Shown here: positions 1-8,465 of the stretch, one piece after another | How positions within the stretch are numbered: position 1 is the stretch's first letter | How the letters are laid out: each line of letters opens with the position of its first letter | Origin: Nitratidesulfovibrio termitidis HI1 | GTDB taxonomy: Bacteria > Desulfobacterota > Desulfovibrionia > Desulfovibrionales > Desulfovibrionaceae | NCBI RefSeq assembly: GCF_000504305.1 | Contig: NZ_KI632512.1 | Span: 2,168,250 to 2,232,249, forward strand | Reading direction: 5' to 3' | Length of the DNA: 64,000 bases | Made by a program: the position numbers and the translations under genes | The notes under the pieces: generated by a model | The model's database searches: none | The model's input: only the letters and a program-made list of their open reading frames with translations | Told to the model about the DNA's origin: nothing

Positions 1-437
1 TGGATGACTGACAAATACATAAATCCACTCTTGACGGGGATATATGTAATGTCTGTCACGAGCTTTCTGCCAGGCTGCATGCTTGAAAAATCCCGCTTCA
101 GCAGGTTCGGAAAAAGACTGCTCCCCACCCTTCCAAAGAATTTCCGTTTCTTGCGAATGGTGGATTGAATGCCAAGTTTACGCATCAGTCGGTACGCGCG
201 CTTGTGATTCACAAGCAATCCTTCTCGCTTGAGCGCAACGGACATCCTGCGATATCCGTAATACGGACGAAGCGAGTGAATTGCGGTGATATGCATCTCG
301 ACAGTGTCGTTCTCACGCTGTTGAAAGAATGTGCTCTTCCACTTGTAAAATCCAGACCTGGATATTCCTGCATGCTTCAGAAGAACTGCGAGTGGGTAAC
401 GACTCCGCAGTTCGTCGACTATCAAGAAATTCCACCC
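1..437 (-). CDS. IS3-family transposase OrfB, N-terminal part
   Basis: The minus strand from about 437 to 1 stays open in the frame one base behind orfA and encodes an IS3-type OrfB N-terminus. Recognisable pieces are ISRSGFYKWK, YYGYRRMSV, VNHKRAYRLMRKLGI and, near the edge, KLVTDITYIP. The last contains the first catalytic Asp of the DDE integrase core. The frame continues past base 1, so the remaining catalytic residues cannot be checked. Translation is expected by -1 frameshifting from orfA at the run C-AAA-AAG (437-443), giving the OrfAB fusion transposase. No independent start codon was chosen. Confidence 0.75.
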
Positions 438-760
438 TTTTTGTGCGCTCCCCATTCGTGGCCGAACCGGGAGCGATACAACTTTTTTACGTATTCAAGC
501 TCCGCCTTGACGTATTTGAGCTCCTCTTCAGCGGAAGCAAACTTTGTACGCGGTCGACCGCAGCGCTCTCCTTGCCTGCCTCGGCCATCTTCAAGAGATT
601 CACCACGCTGGAATTTTGCAACCCAAGTGCGCAATGTCTTCTTGTCCTTCAATCCCAATTCATTGGTTAACTGCTGGTAGCCCTTATTGCCCTCAAGATA
701 GAGCTTGACCGCAGCCTCCTTAAATTCCTTGCTATACGTCATAAAGTTCCGCTGTGACAT
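422..760 (-). CDS. IS3-family transposase OrfA (helix-turn-helix)
   Basis: A 112-residue protein of the IS3/IS150-type OrfA class. Residues 8-60 (YSKEFKEAAVKLYLEG, then ELGLKDKKTLRTWV) form the terminal-repeat-binding helix-turn-helix. Residues 76-95 (ASAEEELKYVKAELEYVKKL) look like the leucine-zipper segment used for multimerisation. The stop at 422-424 lies 13 bases beyond the putative slippery run, and the -1 frame is open from there into orfB. This is the usual IS3 arrangement. The gene looks intact. Confidence 0.85.
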   Translation of the reverse strand: MSQRNFMTYSKEFKEAAVKLYLEGNKGYQQLTNELGLKDKKTLRTWVAKFQRGESLEDGRGRQGERCGRPRTKFASAEEELKYVKAELEYVKKLYRSRFGHEWGAHKKGGIS

Positions 761-901
761 AAAACACCCCCATCAGGTTACAACGTCATTCCCTAGTGGG
801 GCTTTTTTACGTTGTCCACCTAATGGGGGGCATACCAACGCCGCAGGGGCTTCCGTTTTGGGGCAGCCAATCTCCACGGCCTGCGGCACAAGGGAGCGCT
901 G

Positions 902-1909
902 ATGGATTCGGAAACCGGCAGACATTCCGTGACGGGGCACGGCACGACATACCGCCTGCCCTTCGCCTTCGATGTGGCCCCGGCATGTGCCGCCCGGAAG
1001 GAACGACTGACCCGCTGCCTGCGGCTGGAGTCGGTCTGCTTCGCTGCCTGGCCCGCGCAGGAGGAAGAATGGCGGGGCAACCTGCTGCTGCGCGCGGCTG
1101 GCGGCTATTCCATGCGCATCAACAGCGGCGTGCCGTTGCTGCCAACATGCCCGGACGTCATGTGGAACGAAGGCCACGTGCGCGAGGCCGAAGCCTGGTT
1201 CGCCGCGCGCGGTCTGCCCCCGCAGTTCCGGCTGCCGGAACCGCTGGAAGGGGGAGACGTAGCGGCGGATACCGCTGACGGAGAATCCGGGCGCGATGCG
1301 ACGGCGGCCCCCGGCTGCGGTGCGGGGTGCGGACTGGACCCCGTGCTTGCCGCCATGGGCTATACCGCCACCGATCCCACACTGGTGCAGGAACTGGATC
1401 TGGCCGGTTGGGCCGTGGGCGCGGAAACCGGCGCGCCTGATTCCGCAGTCCGCCCCGTGACTGTGCACACCGGGCCCACCGTACCCACCACGCCCTCACC
1501 ATCCCGCCAGTGCCTCATGGTGGACCACGCCGCATGGCTGACGGCGGAAGGCACGTTGCGTGGCCGCACGGGCAGCGCCACGGAGAATCCCGTCCTGCGC
1601 ACCCTGCTGGCCACTCTGGGTACGACCGGCCAGACTTGGCTGTTGTGCGCGGATGGTCAGCCCGCAGTATGCGGCCTTGGGGTGCGCACCGACCAGGATT
1701 ACGGCATCTTCGCCGTGGTGGCTCGTCCGGATTTGCGGCGACAAGGGCACGGACGCGCACTGGTCGCCGCCATGCTGACGGCGGCCCGGCGTGACGGTGC
1801 CTGCGTCGCATGGCTGCAAGTGGGGCAAGAAAATACCCCCGCCCGTGCGTTGTATGAGGGGCTGGGCTTCGCCACCAGCTACGGATACTGGTATCGCGTG
1901 CGGCGTTGA
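902..1909 (+). CDS. GNAT-family N-acetyltransferase
   Basis: A 335-residue protein whose C-terminal third is a GNAT fold. ARPDLRRQGHGRALVAAML holds the acetyl-CoA pyrophosphate loop (RRQGHG), and ENTPARALYEGLGF is the usual last helix and strand. The N-terminal 200 residues are less conserved and contain a segment (LRLESVCFAAWPA) common in two-domain GNATs. The substrate is not evident. The ATG at 902 is preceded by AGGGAG. The gene is alone between an IS3 end and malQ, and its native promoter may have been displaced by the insertion. Confidence 0.8.
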   Translation: MDSETGRHSVTGHGTTYRLPFAFDVAPACAARKERLTRCLRLESVCFAAWPAQEEEWRGNLLLRAAGGYSMRINSGVPLLPTCPDVMWNEGHVREAEAWFAARGLPPQFRLPEPLEGGDVAADTADGESGRDATAAPGCGAGCGLDPVLAAMGYTATDPTLVQELDLAGWAVGAETGAPDSAVRPVTVHTGPTVPTTPSPSRQCLMVDHAAWLTAEGTLRGRTGSATENPVLRTLLATLGTTGQTWLLCADGQPAVCGLGVRTDQDYGIFAVVARPDLRRQGHGRALVAAMLTAARRDGACVAWLQVGQENTPARALYEGLGFATSYGYWYRVRR

Positions 1910-2152
1910 GTCCTTTCGGGCGGGAACGGAGCAATAGTGCCAGGTCCGGGTCGATGTCATCCGTCTCAGCCCGGCCTTGTCCGAATCCGACCGCACCCCC
2001 GCATCTCGCCCCATTCCCCGGCACCCCGCCGTCTACGCGCATGGCGTGCAGTTCACGTTCATGCTAGCGTTGCAGTCGGGTTCATCCATCTCATCCCTCG
2101 GTAATGGCCCGGGCGCATCATTCCCCGCCGCACACGTTTCAAGGAGCACGCC

Positions 2153-3691
2153 ATGACCCGACCGGTCCGCGCCAGCGGCATCCTGCTGCACATCACCTCG
2201 CTGCCCTCGGCCTTCGGCATCGGCGACCTTGGTCCGGCGGCGCACGCCTTCGCGCGGTTGCTGGCCGGGGCCGGACAGACGGTGTGGCAGTTCCTGCCGC
2301 TTGCGCCCACCTCCACCTTCATCGGCAATTCGCCCTACTCCAGCCCCTCGGCCTTTGCGGGCAATACCCTGCTGATCAGCCCCGAACGGCTGGCCGAAGA
2401 AGGCTTTGTCTCGTGGGCCGACGTGGACGCCGGGGCCGAACAGTTTCGCGATGCGACACACGGATCGGGCGGTCCGCACGGCTCCGGCGACCCGGTCCGG
2501 TTCGAAGCCGTGGAGGCGCACCGCCGCGTCCTGCTGCGCGCCGCGTGGGAGCGCAACCGCCACCAACTGGCCATGGACACCGCCTATCTGCGCTTCTGCC
2601 GGGGCAACGCCCACTGGCTTGACGACTACGCCCGGTTCTCGGTGCTGAAGGAACGCTTCGGCGGGGCTTCCTGGACCACCTGGGACGAGCCCTTCGCCCG
2701 CCGCCACGCGGACGCGCTGGCCCTGCTGGACGCGCAGGAAGCCGCCGCACTGGATCACGTGCGCTTCTGCCAGTACCTGTTCTTCCGCCAATGGTATGAC
2801 CTGCGGGCCGCCTGCACCGACCTTGGCGTGCGGCTGGTGGGCGACGTGCCCATCTACGTCACCCACGACAGCGCCGACGTGTGGGCCAACCCCGGCTATT
2901 TCCGACTGGACAAGGATTTCGCCCCCACCCACGTGGCCGGGGTGCCGCCGGACTATTTCAGCGCCACGGGCCAGCGCTGGGGCAACCCGGTGTACGACTG
3001 GGACGCCCTGCGGCGCGACGGCTTTGCCTGGTGGGTGCGCCGCGTGGCGCACAACCTGCGCATGGCCGACATCGTGCGGCTGGACCACTTCCGGGGCTTT
3101 GCGGGGTACTGGGAGATTCCGGCGGCGGAAGAAACGGCCATCAATGGCCGCTGGGTGGATGCGCCGGGCATGGAGCTGTTCGGCACGCTGGCCCGGCGGT
3201 TCACGGCGCTGCCGCTCATTGCCGAGGACCTGGGCGTGATCACCGCCGACGTGCGCGAACTGAAGGCGACCTTCGGCCTGCCGGGCATGAAGGTGCTGCA
3301 GTTCGGCTTTGGCGGCGACCCCGCAGACAACCCCGATGTCCCCTTCCGGCACGATGTGCGCAGCGTGGTCTACACCGGCACCCACGACAACGCGCCCACG
3401 CGCGCGTGGTTCGAAGCGGCCCCGGCGCACGAGCGGGCCCGGGTGGAAGAATACGTGGGGCACGCCATTGCCCCGCACCAGGCCCCCGGCGTGCTGCTGC
3501 GGCTGGCCATGGGCAGCGTGGCGGAACTGGCCGTGGCCCCGGTGCAGGACGTGCTGAGCCTGGGGGCGGAGGCCCGCATGAACACCCCTTCCGTCGCGGC
3601 AGGCAACTGGGCCTGGCGGATGACGCCGGACCAGATGGACCCCGGACTGTACGCGGAACTGGCGCGGCTGACGCGCCTCTTCGGCAGGTAG
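2153..3691 (+). CDS. malQ: 4-alpha-glucanotransferase (GH77, amylomaltase)
   Basis: A 512-residue glycoside hydrolase family 77 enzyme that transfers alpha-1,4-glucan segments between maltodextrins in the cytoplasm. The N-terminus SGILLHITSLPSAFGIGDLG is diagnostic. The predicted nucleophile is Asp311 (RLDHFRGF), the acid/base Glu358 (LIAEDLG), and the third carboxylate Asp412 (GTHDN). The length fits the short bacterial amylomaltases. ATG 2153 follows AAGGAG with good spacing. No other glycogen gene is next to it. The stop overlaps a 12-bp triplication. Confidence 0.96.
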   Translation: MTRPVRASGILLHITSLPSAFGIGDLGPAAHAFARLLAGAGQTVWQFLPLAPTSTFIGNSPYSSPSAFAGNTLLISPERLAEEGFVSWADVDAGAEQFRDATHGSGGPHGSGDPVRFEAVEAHRRVLLRAAWERNRHQLAMDTAYLRFCRGNAHWLDDYARFSVLKERFGGASWTTWDEPFARRHADALALLDAQEAAALDHVRFCQYLFFRQWYDLRAACTDLGVRLVGDVPIYVTHDSADVWANPGYFRLDKDFAPTHVAGVPPDYFSATGQRWGNPVYDWDALRRDGFAWWVRRVAHNLRMADIVRLDHFRGFAGYWEIPAAEETAINGRWVDAPGMELFGTLARRFTALPLIAEDLGVITADVRELKATFGLPGMKVLQFGFGGDPADNPDVPFRHDVRSVVYTGTHDNAPTRAWFEAAPAHERARVEEYVGHAIAPHQAPGVLLRLAMGSVAELAVAPVQDVLSLGAEARMNTPSVAAGNWAWRMTPDQMDPGLYAELARLTRLFGR

Positions 3692-3718
3692 CACGGCAGG
3701 TAGTGCGGCAGGCAACAC
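3683..3718 (+). repeat. 12-bp tandem triplication at the malQ stop
   Basis: Three 12-bp units follow each other: GGCAGGTAGCAC, GGCAGGTAGTGC and GGCAGGCAACAC. The malQ TAG lies in the first unit. It is probably a replication-slippage product; I see no function. Confidence 0.6.
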
Positions 3719-4122
3719 GAAGGCGCACCGCGCTGCTGCCTGACGTCACGATGTGCACGGGTCCGGTCGCACGCCGCGCCCAGGCTGCGCTCAAGCCCGC
3801 GCGGGCCGGATGCCAGCCGGGCGCGAATCGTGCGCGAGTCGGACGCGAGTCCTGCGGCCCCTCACGCCAGCAGGCCGCATCCTTGCGCACACCGCAATTT
3901 CCGCACCGGCGCATGCCCCCGCACCAGTTGCGAACCGGGCCGCAAACCTGATACATGCCACACCGCGAGGAATCGTTCGGGCGGCATGCGCCGACCGGGA
4001 AGATTTCCGCACCGGCCGCCGCTTTTTCCGAAAGCCGGCGGCCCTCGCCCACACCTTCCGGCGGCCACCCAGGCCGTCGCCGCGCGGCGTCCGCCGCGCC
4101 TCTGCCAAGGAGCACACCACCT
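3692..4122. other. 431-bp intergenic region before glmS
   Basis: No convincing coding frame, tRNA or classical terminator was found between malQ and glmS. The sequence is GC-rich with short imperfect repeats. It should hold the glmS promoter and a long 5' leader, but I cannot point to clear -35/-10 boxes or to a glmS-ribozyme core. Confidence 0.4.
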
Positions 4123-5946
4123 ATGTGCGGCATCATCGGATACGCCGGTCATCGTCCCGCCGTTCCCCTCATCATAGAAGGCCTGCGCCGCCTCGAATAC
4201 CGGGGCTACGACTCGGCGGGGGTCGCCTTCGTCCAGAACCGCGAACTCATCACCGTGCGCGCCGAGGGCAAGCTTTCCGCCCTTGACGAAAAGCTGGCGT
4301 CCTGCCCCAACACCGTGGCCACCACGGGCATGGGCCACACCCGCTGGGCCACCCACGGCATTCCCGTGGAACGCAATGCCCACCCGCACAAGTCCAACGA
4401 CGGCGGCCTCGCCATCGTGCACAACGGCATCATCGAAAACTACGCGGAACTGAAGGCCGAACTTGCCGCCAAGGGCTACGTCTTCCACTCCGAAACCGAC
4501 ACCGAAGTGCTGGCCAACCTCATTTCCGAGGGCCGCAAGCACAACGCCACCATGCTCGACGCCTTTGCCTGGGCGCTGCGCCAGGCCCACGGGGCCTACG
4601 CCGTGGCCCTGACCACGCCCGAAGAGCCGGAAGTGCTCTACGCCGCGCGCCTGTCCGCCCCGCTGATCCTGGGCGTGGGCACCGGCGAGAACTTCGTGGC
4701 GTCGGACATCCCCGCCTTCCTGCCCTACACCCGCGACGTGGTGTTTCTGGAAGACGGCGAACTGGTGCGCATCGACGCCAACTCGTGGAAGGTCATGCGC
4801 ATCGCCGACCTTTCGCCGGTGGAAAAGGCCGTCAACCACATCCAGTGGGACATGCAGGCGGCCCAGAAGGGCGGCTACAAGCACTTCATGCTCAAGGAAA
4901 TCTTCGAGCAGCCCAAGGTCATCACCGACTGCCTTGCAGGCCGCGTGGACTGGAACCGCATGGAAGTGACCCTGCCGGAACTGGCCGCGCTGCCGGTGCC
5001 CAAGCGGCTGCACATCGTGGCCTGCGGCACCTCGTACCATGCGGGCATGTGGGGCAAGCACCTGCTGGAAAGCTGGGCGCGCGTGCCGGTGAACGTGGAA
5101 ATCGCCTCCGAGTTCCGCTACCGCGACATCATCCTGGACCCGGCGGACATGGTGCTGGTCATCAGCCAGTCGGGCGAAACGGCAGACACCCTTGCCGCCC
5201 TGCGCATAGCGCGCGAGCACGGGGTGAAGGTGGCGGGCCTGTGCAACGTGGTGGGTTCTTCCATCGCGCGCGAGGCGGATGCGGTCATCTACACCCAGGC
5301 CGGGCCGGAAATCAGCGTGGCCTCCACCAAGGCCATGTGCAGCCAGATGGTGCTGCTGACCCTGATGGCCCTGCACTGGGGCCGCAACACCGGCGCGCTG
5401 TCTGACAATGTGCGCACCAACGTGCTGCAAACCCTCAGGAAGCTGCCCGGCCAACTGGAAACCGTGCTGCCCGCCATGCGCGACGAGGCGCAGGTGCTGG
5501 CCCGCACCTATTCCAAGGCCAAGAGCTTCTTCTACCTGGGGCGCGGCCACTGCTTCCCGCTGGCCCTGGAAGGCGCGCTGAAGCTGAAGGAAATCTCGTA
5601 CATCCACGCAGAAGGTTACGCATCCGGCGAGATGAAGCATGGCCCCATCGCGCTCATCGACCCGGACTTCCCCACCTTTGCCCTGGCGCTCAACGACGAA
5701 CTGTTCCCCAAGGTGAAGTCCAACATCGAAGAAGTGCAGGCCCGGCGCGGCAAGATCATTGCCCTGACCAACCCCGGCGTGGAACTGCGGGTGGACCACC
5801 CCTGGTCCATCCCCGACGCCTGGGGCCCCATGGCCGCCTTTCTGGTGCTGCCCGCCCTGCAACTGTTCAGCTACGAGGCCGCCGATTACCTGGGCAAGGA
5901 CGTGGACCAGCCGCGCAACCTCGCCAAGAGCGTGACGGTGGAATAG
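4123..5946 (+). CDS. glmS: Glutamine--fructose-6-phosphate aminotransferase (isomerizing)
   Basis: A 607-residue GlmS that makes glucosamine-6-phosphate from fructose-6-phosphate and glutamine, the entry to peptidoglycan and LPS amino sugars. The start at 4123 is set by the family: after Met removal Cys2 (MCGIIGYAGH) is the catalytic N-terminal nucleophile of the glutaminase domain, and AAGGAG lies at 4107-4112. An upstream in-frame ATG at 3955 would bury that Cys and is rejected. Two SIS domains follow (CGTSYHAG, SQSGETADT, STKAMCSQ). The C-terminus LAKSVTVE is the classic GlmS ending. Confidence 0.98.
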   Translation: MCGIIGYAGHRPAVPLIIEGLRRLEYRGYDSAGVAFVQNRELITVRAEGKLSALDEKLASCPNTVATTGMGHTRWATHGIPVERNAHPHKSNDGGLAIVHNGIIENYAELKAELAAKGYVFHSETDTEVLANLISEGRKHNATMLDAFAWALRQAHGAYAVALTTPEEPEVLYAARLSAPLILGVGTGENFVASDIPAFLPYTRDVVFLEDGELVRIDANSWKVMRIADLSPVEKAVNHIQWDMQAAQKGGYKHFMLKEIFEQPKVITDCLAGRVDWNRMEVTLPELAALPVPKRLHIVACGTSYHAGMWGKHLLESWARVPVNVEIASEFRYRDIILDPADMVLVISQSGETADTLAALRIAREHGVKVAGLCNVVGSSIAREADAVIYTQAGPEISVASTKAMCSQMVLLTLMALHWGRNTGALSDNVRTNVLQTLRKLPGQLETVLPAMRDEAQVLARTYSKAKSFFYLGRGHCFPLALEGALKLKEISYIHAEGYASGEMKHGPIALIDPDFPTFALALNDELFPKVKSNIEEVQARRGKIIALTNPGVELRVDHPWSIPDAWGPMAAFLVLPALQLFSYEAADYLGKDVDQPRNLAKSVTVE

Positions 5947-6034
5947 CCGCGCGCCTCCCGCTCGCGAAACGCCGCGTCCCCGCTCCATGCCCGTGGAGTG
6001 GGGACGCATGCGTTTTCGGGCGCATGCCACGCGT

Positions 6035-6940
6035 TCACCCGGTACCGGACGGGACGTCCTGCCCGCCACCGTGCACCTCGCGCGCGATGTCCAGCCATGC
6101 CCGCGCCGCGTGCGACAGGTAGCCCCCGCGCCGCCAGACCAGCGCCATGCGCCACTGCATGTCCGGTTCGTCCAGCAGCACCCGCGCCGCCGTGGTGGTA
6201 TGGTCCGCCACCATCAGCCGGGGCAGCAGCGCCACGCCCAGCCCCGCCTCCACCAGCCCGATGATGAAGTCCATCTGACCGCTGCGCGCCGCCACCCTGG
6301 GACGAAAGCCGCTACGCTCGCACCCGTCCAGCACGATCTGGTTCAGCTGGAACGCCTCGTCGAACAGGATGAACGGCTCGCCAGCGATGTCGCGCAGCCG
6401 CAGGGCCTTTCGCCCCGCCATGCCATGCCCCGGCGGCAGCAGCACCATCAGCGGTTCCGCGCGCACGTGCTGCCACTCGAACTCCTCGGATATGGGCGCC
6501 AGCGACGCGGCAAGGTCCACCTCGCCCGCGTGCAGCAGTTCGCCCAGCCGCCTGCTGCCGTCCTCCACAAGCCCCACGTCCACACCGGGGTAGCGGCTGC
6601 GGAACAACGCAAACACCGGCGCGAACAGGACGCGGCTGCCGAACAGCGGCACGCCCAGCCGCAACGTTCCGCGCCGCAGCCCCCGCAGGTCGTCCAGTTC
6701 ACCCTGGATGTCCTCGGTGGCGGCCAGGATGCCCCGCGCCCTGCGGAACACCACCTCGCCCGCATCCGTGAGCTGGCTTCTGCTGCCCATGCGGTCCAGC
6801 AGCACCACGCCCAGTTCGCCCTCCAACTGGCGCACGGCCTTGCTCACGTTGGACTGGGTGGTGAACAGCGCCCTGGCCGCGGCGGAAAATCCCCCGTGGC
6901 GCACCACTTCCACAAAAGCTTGCAACGTTCTGAACTCCAT
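6035..6940 (-). CDS. LysR-family transcriptional regulator
   Basis: A 301-residue LysR protein. Residues 1-60 are the winged helix-turn-helix (FVEVVRHGGFSAAARALFTTQSNVSKAVRQLE), and the rest is the periplasmic-binding-protein-like effector domain. It is divergent from the CidA/LrgB pair with 105 bp between the start codons, the normal layout for a LysR regulator and its target. CidR is the known regulator of cidABC in Gram-positives and is also LysR type, so a CidR-like role is inferred, not shown. The effector is unknown. Confidence 0.9.
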   Translation of the reverse strand: MEFRTLQAFVEVVRHGGFSAAARALFTTQSNVSKAVRQLEGELGVVLLDRMGSRSQLTDAGEVVFRRARGILAATEDIQGELDDLRGLRRGTLRLGVPLFGSRVLFAPVFALFRSRYPGVDVGLVEDGSRRLGELLHAGEVDLAASLAPISEEFEWQHVRAEPLMVLLPPGHGMAGRKALRLRDIAGEPFILFDEAFQLNQIVLDGCERSGFRPRVAARSGQMDFIIGLVEAGLGVALLPRLMVADHTTTAARVLLDEPDMQWRMALVWRRGGYLSHAARAWLDIAREVHGGGQDVPSGTG

Positions 6941-7045
6941 GCTCTATTCCTATCAGAGATACCTTCCATGCTGTCAATTCATTTTACGACCAGATGTGCC
7001 GGGCATACGTAGATACCGACGCCAAGCAGCGCCAAGGAGCATCAC
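6941..7045. promoter_or_regulatory. Divergent LysR / cidA control region with TATC-N3-GATA dyad
   Basis: The 105-bp region between the LysR and cidA starts contains the perfect dyad TATCAGAGATA at 6951-6961, just upstream of the LysR start. It is a candidate regulator-binding site. Nearby AT-rich bases (CAATTCATTTTACG) may hold the cidA promoter. No box matches a consensus strongly. Confidence 0.4.
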
Positions 7046-7558
7046 ATGTCCGTTCGCAAGCTTTCCCTTTCCATGCGGCTGGCCGCCCGCCGCAGCCGAC
7101 TGATCCAGAGTCTGTTCCTCGCCGCCCTGTGGCTGGCGGGCGAGGCCGTGGTCCGATTCGCCCACCTGCCCGTGCCCGGCGGAGTGGTGGGGCTGCTGCT
7201 GGTATTGCTGCTGCTGGCCTCCGGCAAGGTGAACGCGGCGGATCTGCAACGCGGCGCCCGCTGGCTGATGGCCGAAATGCTGCTGTTCTTCGTGCCCGCC
7301 GTGCTGGCGGTGCTGGACCACCGCGAATTCCTGAGCCTGCTGGGGCTGAAGCTGCTGGCCGTGGTGCTGCTGGGCACGCTGACGGTCATGGGCGGCACGG
7401 CGCTGGTGGTGGATGCCTGCTGCCGGATGCACTTTCGTGGCGCCGCCCACGCCCTTGCCTGTCCGGGCCATTCCGGGCCGGTCCCTTCCGGTCCGGACCG
7501 TACAGCTCCGGGCCGTACCGGCATGGCGGCGTCCGGTTCGCGCCGTCATCCTTCGTGA
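7046..7558 (+). CDS. cidA: CidA/LrgA-family holin-like membrane protein
   Basis: A 170-residue protein. Residues 15-125 hold four hydrophobic segments of the CidA/LrgA family, including HLPVPGGVVGLLLVLLLLAS and MAEMLLFFVPAVLAVLD. These small membrane proteins act with LrgB/CidB proteins; they affect autolysis in staphylococci and export of small carboxylates in other bacteria. ATG 7046 follows AAGGAG. The last 45 residues are a Gly/Pro/Ser/Arg-rich tail not typical of the family, encoded by imperfect GC-rich repeats. lrgB follows after 8 bp. Confidence 0.87.
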   Translation: MSVRKLSLSMRLAARRSRLIQSLFLAALWLAGEAVVRFAHLPVPGGVVGLLLVLLLLASGKVNAADLQRGARWLMAEMLLFFVPAVLAVLDHREFLSLLGLKLLAVVLLGTLTVMGGTALVVDACCRMHFRGAAHALACPGHSGPVPSGPDRTAPGRTGMAASGSRRHPS

Positions 7559-7566
7559 GCAACGCC

Positions 7567-8310
7567 ATGAATCTTTACCCTGCCGCCCTGCCCCTGCTTT
7601 CCGGCCTGTTCTGGTCGGCGGCCACCATCGTCCTGTACCTTGCGGCCCGCTGGGTGCATGCCCGCATGGGCCGCTGGTGGACGTCACCCCTGTGCCTTGC
7701 GCCATTGCTGCTGCTGGCGCTGGCCCTGTCCCTGCGCGTTGGCTACAGCGACTACATCCGGGGCACCCACTGGCTGATGGTCATGCTGGGTCCCGTGACC
7801 GTGGCCTTCGCCCTGCCCATTTTCGAGCAGCGCGCGCTGATCCGCCGCCACTGGCCGATTCTGCTGGCCGGAGTGGCCACGGGCAGCAGCCTGGCCATGC
7901 TTTCTGCCTGGGGTCTGGCCACCCTGCTCGGCGTTTCTGGCGCCATGCGGCAAAGCCTGCTGCCGCGCTCCATCAGCACCCCCTTTGCCATGACCGTTTC
8001 GGGCAGCCTTGGCGGCGTGCCGGACCTGACGGCAGTGTTCGTGGTGCTGACGGGCGTGTTCGGCGCGGCCCTTGGCCAGCTGCTGCTGGCGCGGTTGCCG
8101 TTGCGTACCAGCCTTGCGCGCGGGGCGCTGCTGGGCATGGGCGCGCACGGCGCGGGCGTGGCGCAGGCCCGCCGGGTGGGTGACGAGGAAGGCGCCATCG
8201 CCAGCCTGGTGATGATTCTGGCGGGCCTGGTCAACGTGCTGGCCGCCCCGTTATTGGGCCTGTTGCTGCATCCGTCGCTGGGCCAATCGCTGAGTCAGTC
8301 GCTGCACTGA
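7567..8310 (+). CDS. lrgB: LrgB/CidB-family membrane protein
   Basis: A 247-residue polytopic membrane protein of the LrgB family. The signature region GSSLAMLSAWGLATLLG, then LPRSISTPFAMTVSGSLGG and MGAHGAGVAQARRVGDEEGA is highly conserved in the family. The ATG at 7567, 8 bp after cidA, gives the standard length. The frame extends upstream to 6994 but that part only overlaps cidA. With cidA it forms a holin/antiholin-like or metabolite-export pair, probably controlled by the divergent LysR. Confidence 0.93.
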   Translation: MNLYPAALPLLSGLFWSAATIVLYLAARWVHARMGRWWTSPLCLAPLLLLALALSLRVGYSDYIRGTHWLMVMLGPVTVAFALPIFEQRALIRRHWPILLAGVATGSSLAMLSAWGLATLLGVSGAMRQSLLPRSISTPFAMTVSGSLGGVPDLTAVFVVLTGVFGAALGQLLLARLPLRTSLARGALLGMGAHGAGVAQARRVGDEEGAIASLVMILAGLVNVLAAPLLGLLLHPSLGQSLSQSLH

Positions 8311-8378
8311 ATTTCGCGGGCCATTCCCGTACGGGAAGAAATGGGTGTGCACCCGCCCGGCATCTTCCCCTGAACGAA

Positions 8379-8415
8379 AAAGGCCCCCGTGCGGCGGGGG
8401 CCTTTCGTCGTTTTG
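8379..8415. terminator. Intrinsic terminator between lrgB and the convergent permease gene
   Basis: A perfect 11-bp stem (AAAGGCCCCCG, 8379-8389, with CGGGGGCCTTT, 8395-8405) closes a 5-base loop and is followed by TTTCGTCGTTTT. The A-run on the 5' side allows it to work for both convergent genes. Confidence 0.85.
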
Positions 8416-8465
8416 ACGGGCAAGAACGGGGACAGCCCAAGGGCTGTTTCTGAATTAGGATGGCT

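Larger units (their letters stand above)
1..832 (-). mobile_element. IS3-family insertion sequence, partial (cut by window edge)
   Basis: The right part of an IS3-family element is present, read on the minus strand. It has an orfA with a helix-turn-helix transposase start and an overlapping orfB in the -1 frame. The outer end is taken at 832, where the minus strand starts TGCCCCCCATTAGGTGGACA (about 809-832), matching the TG...CA termini of the family. Only this end is visible; the other end and any target-site duplication lie outside the window. The GNAT gene starts 70 bp beyond the end, so the element sits in its promoter region. Base composition is lower in GC than the flanking DNA. Confidence 0.85.

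Noticed and set aside
2504-3410. tRNA-like GGTTCGAA motifs
   Set aside because: They lie within malQ coding sequence and cannot fold into a cloverleaf; no tRNA gene was found in the window.
3692-4122. Possible glmS ribozyme or other riboswitch in the long glmS leader
   Set aside because: I could not find the conserved ribozyme core or any riboswitch motif; only weak repeats are present.
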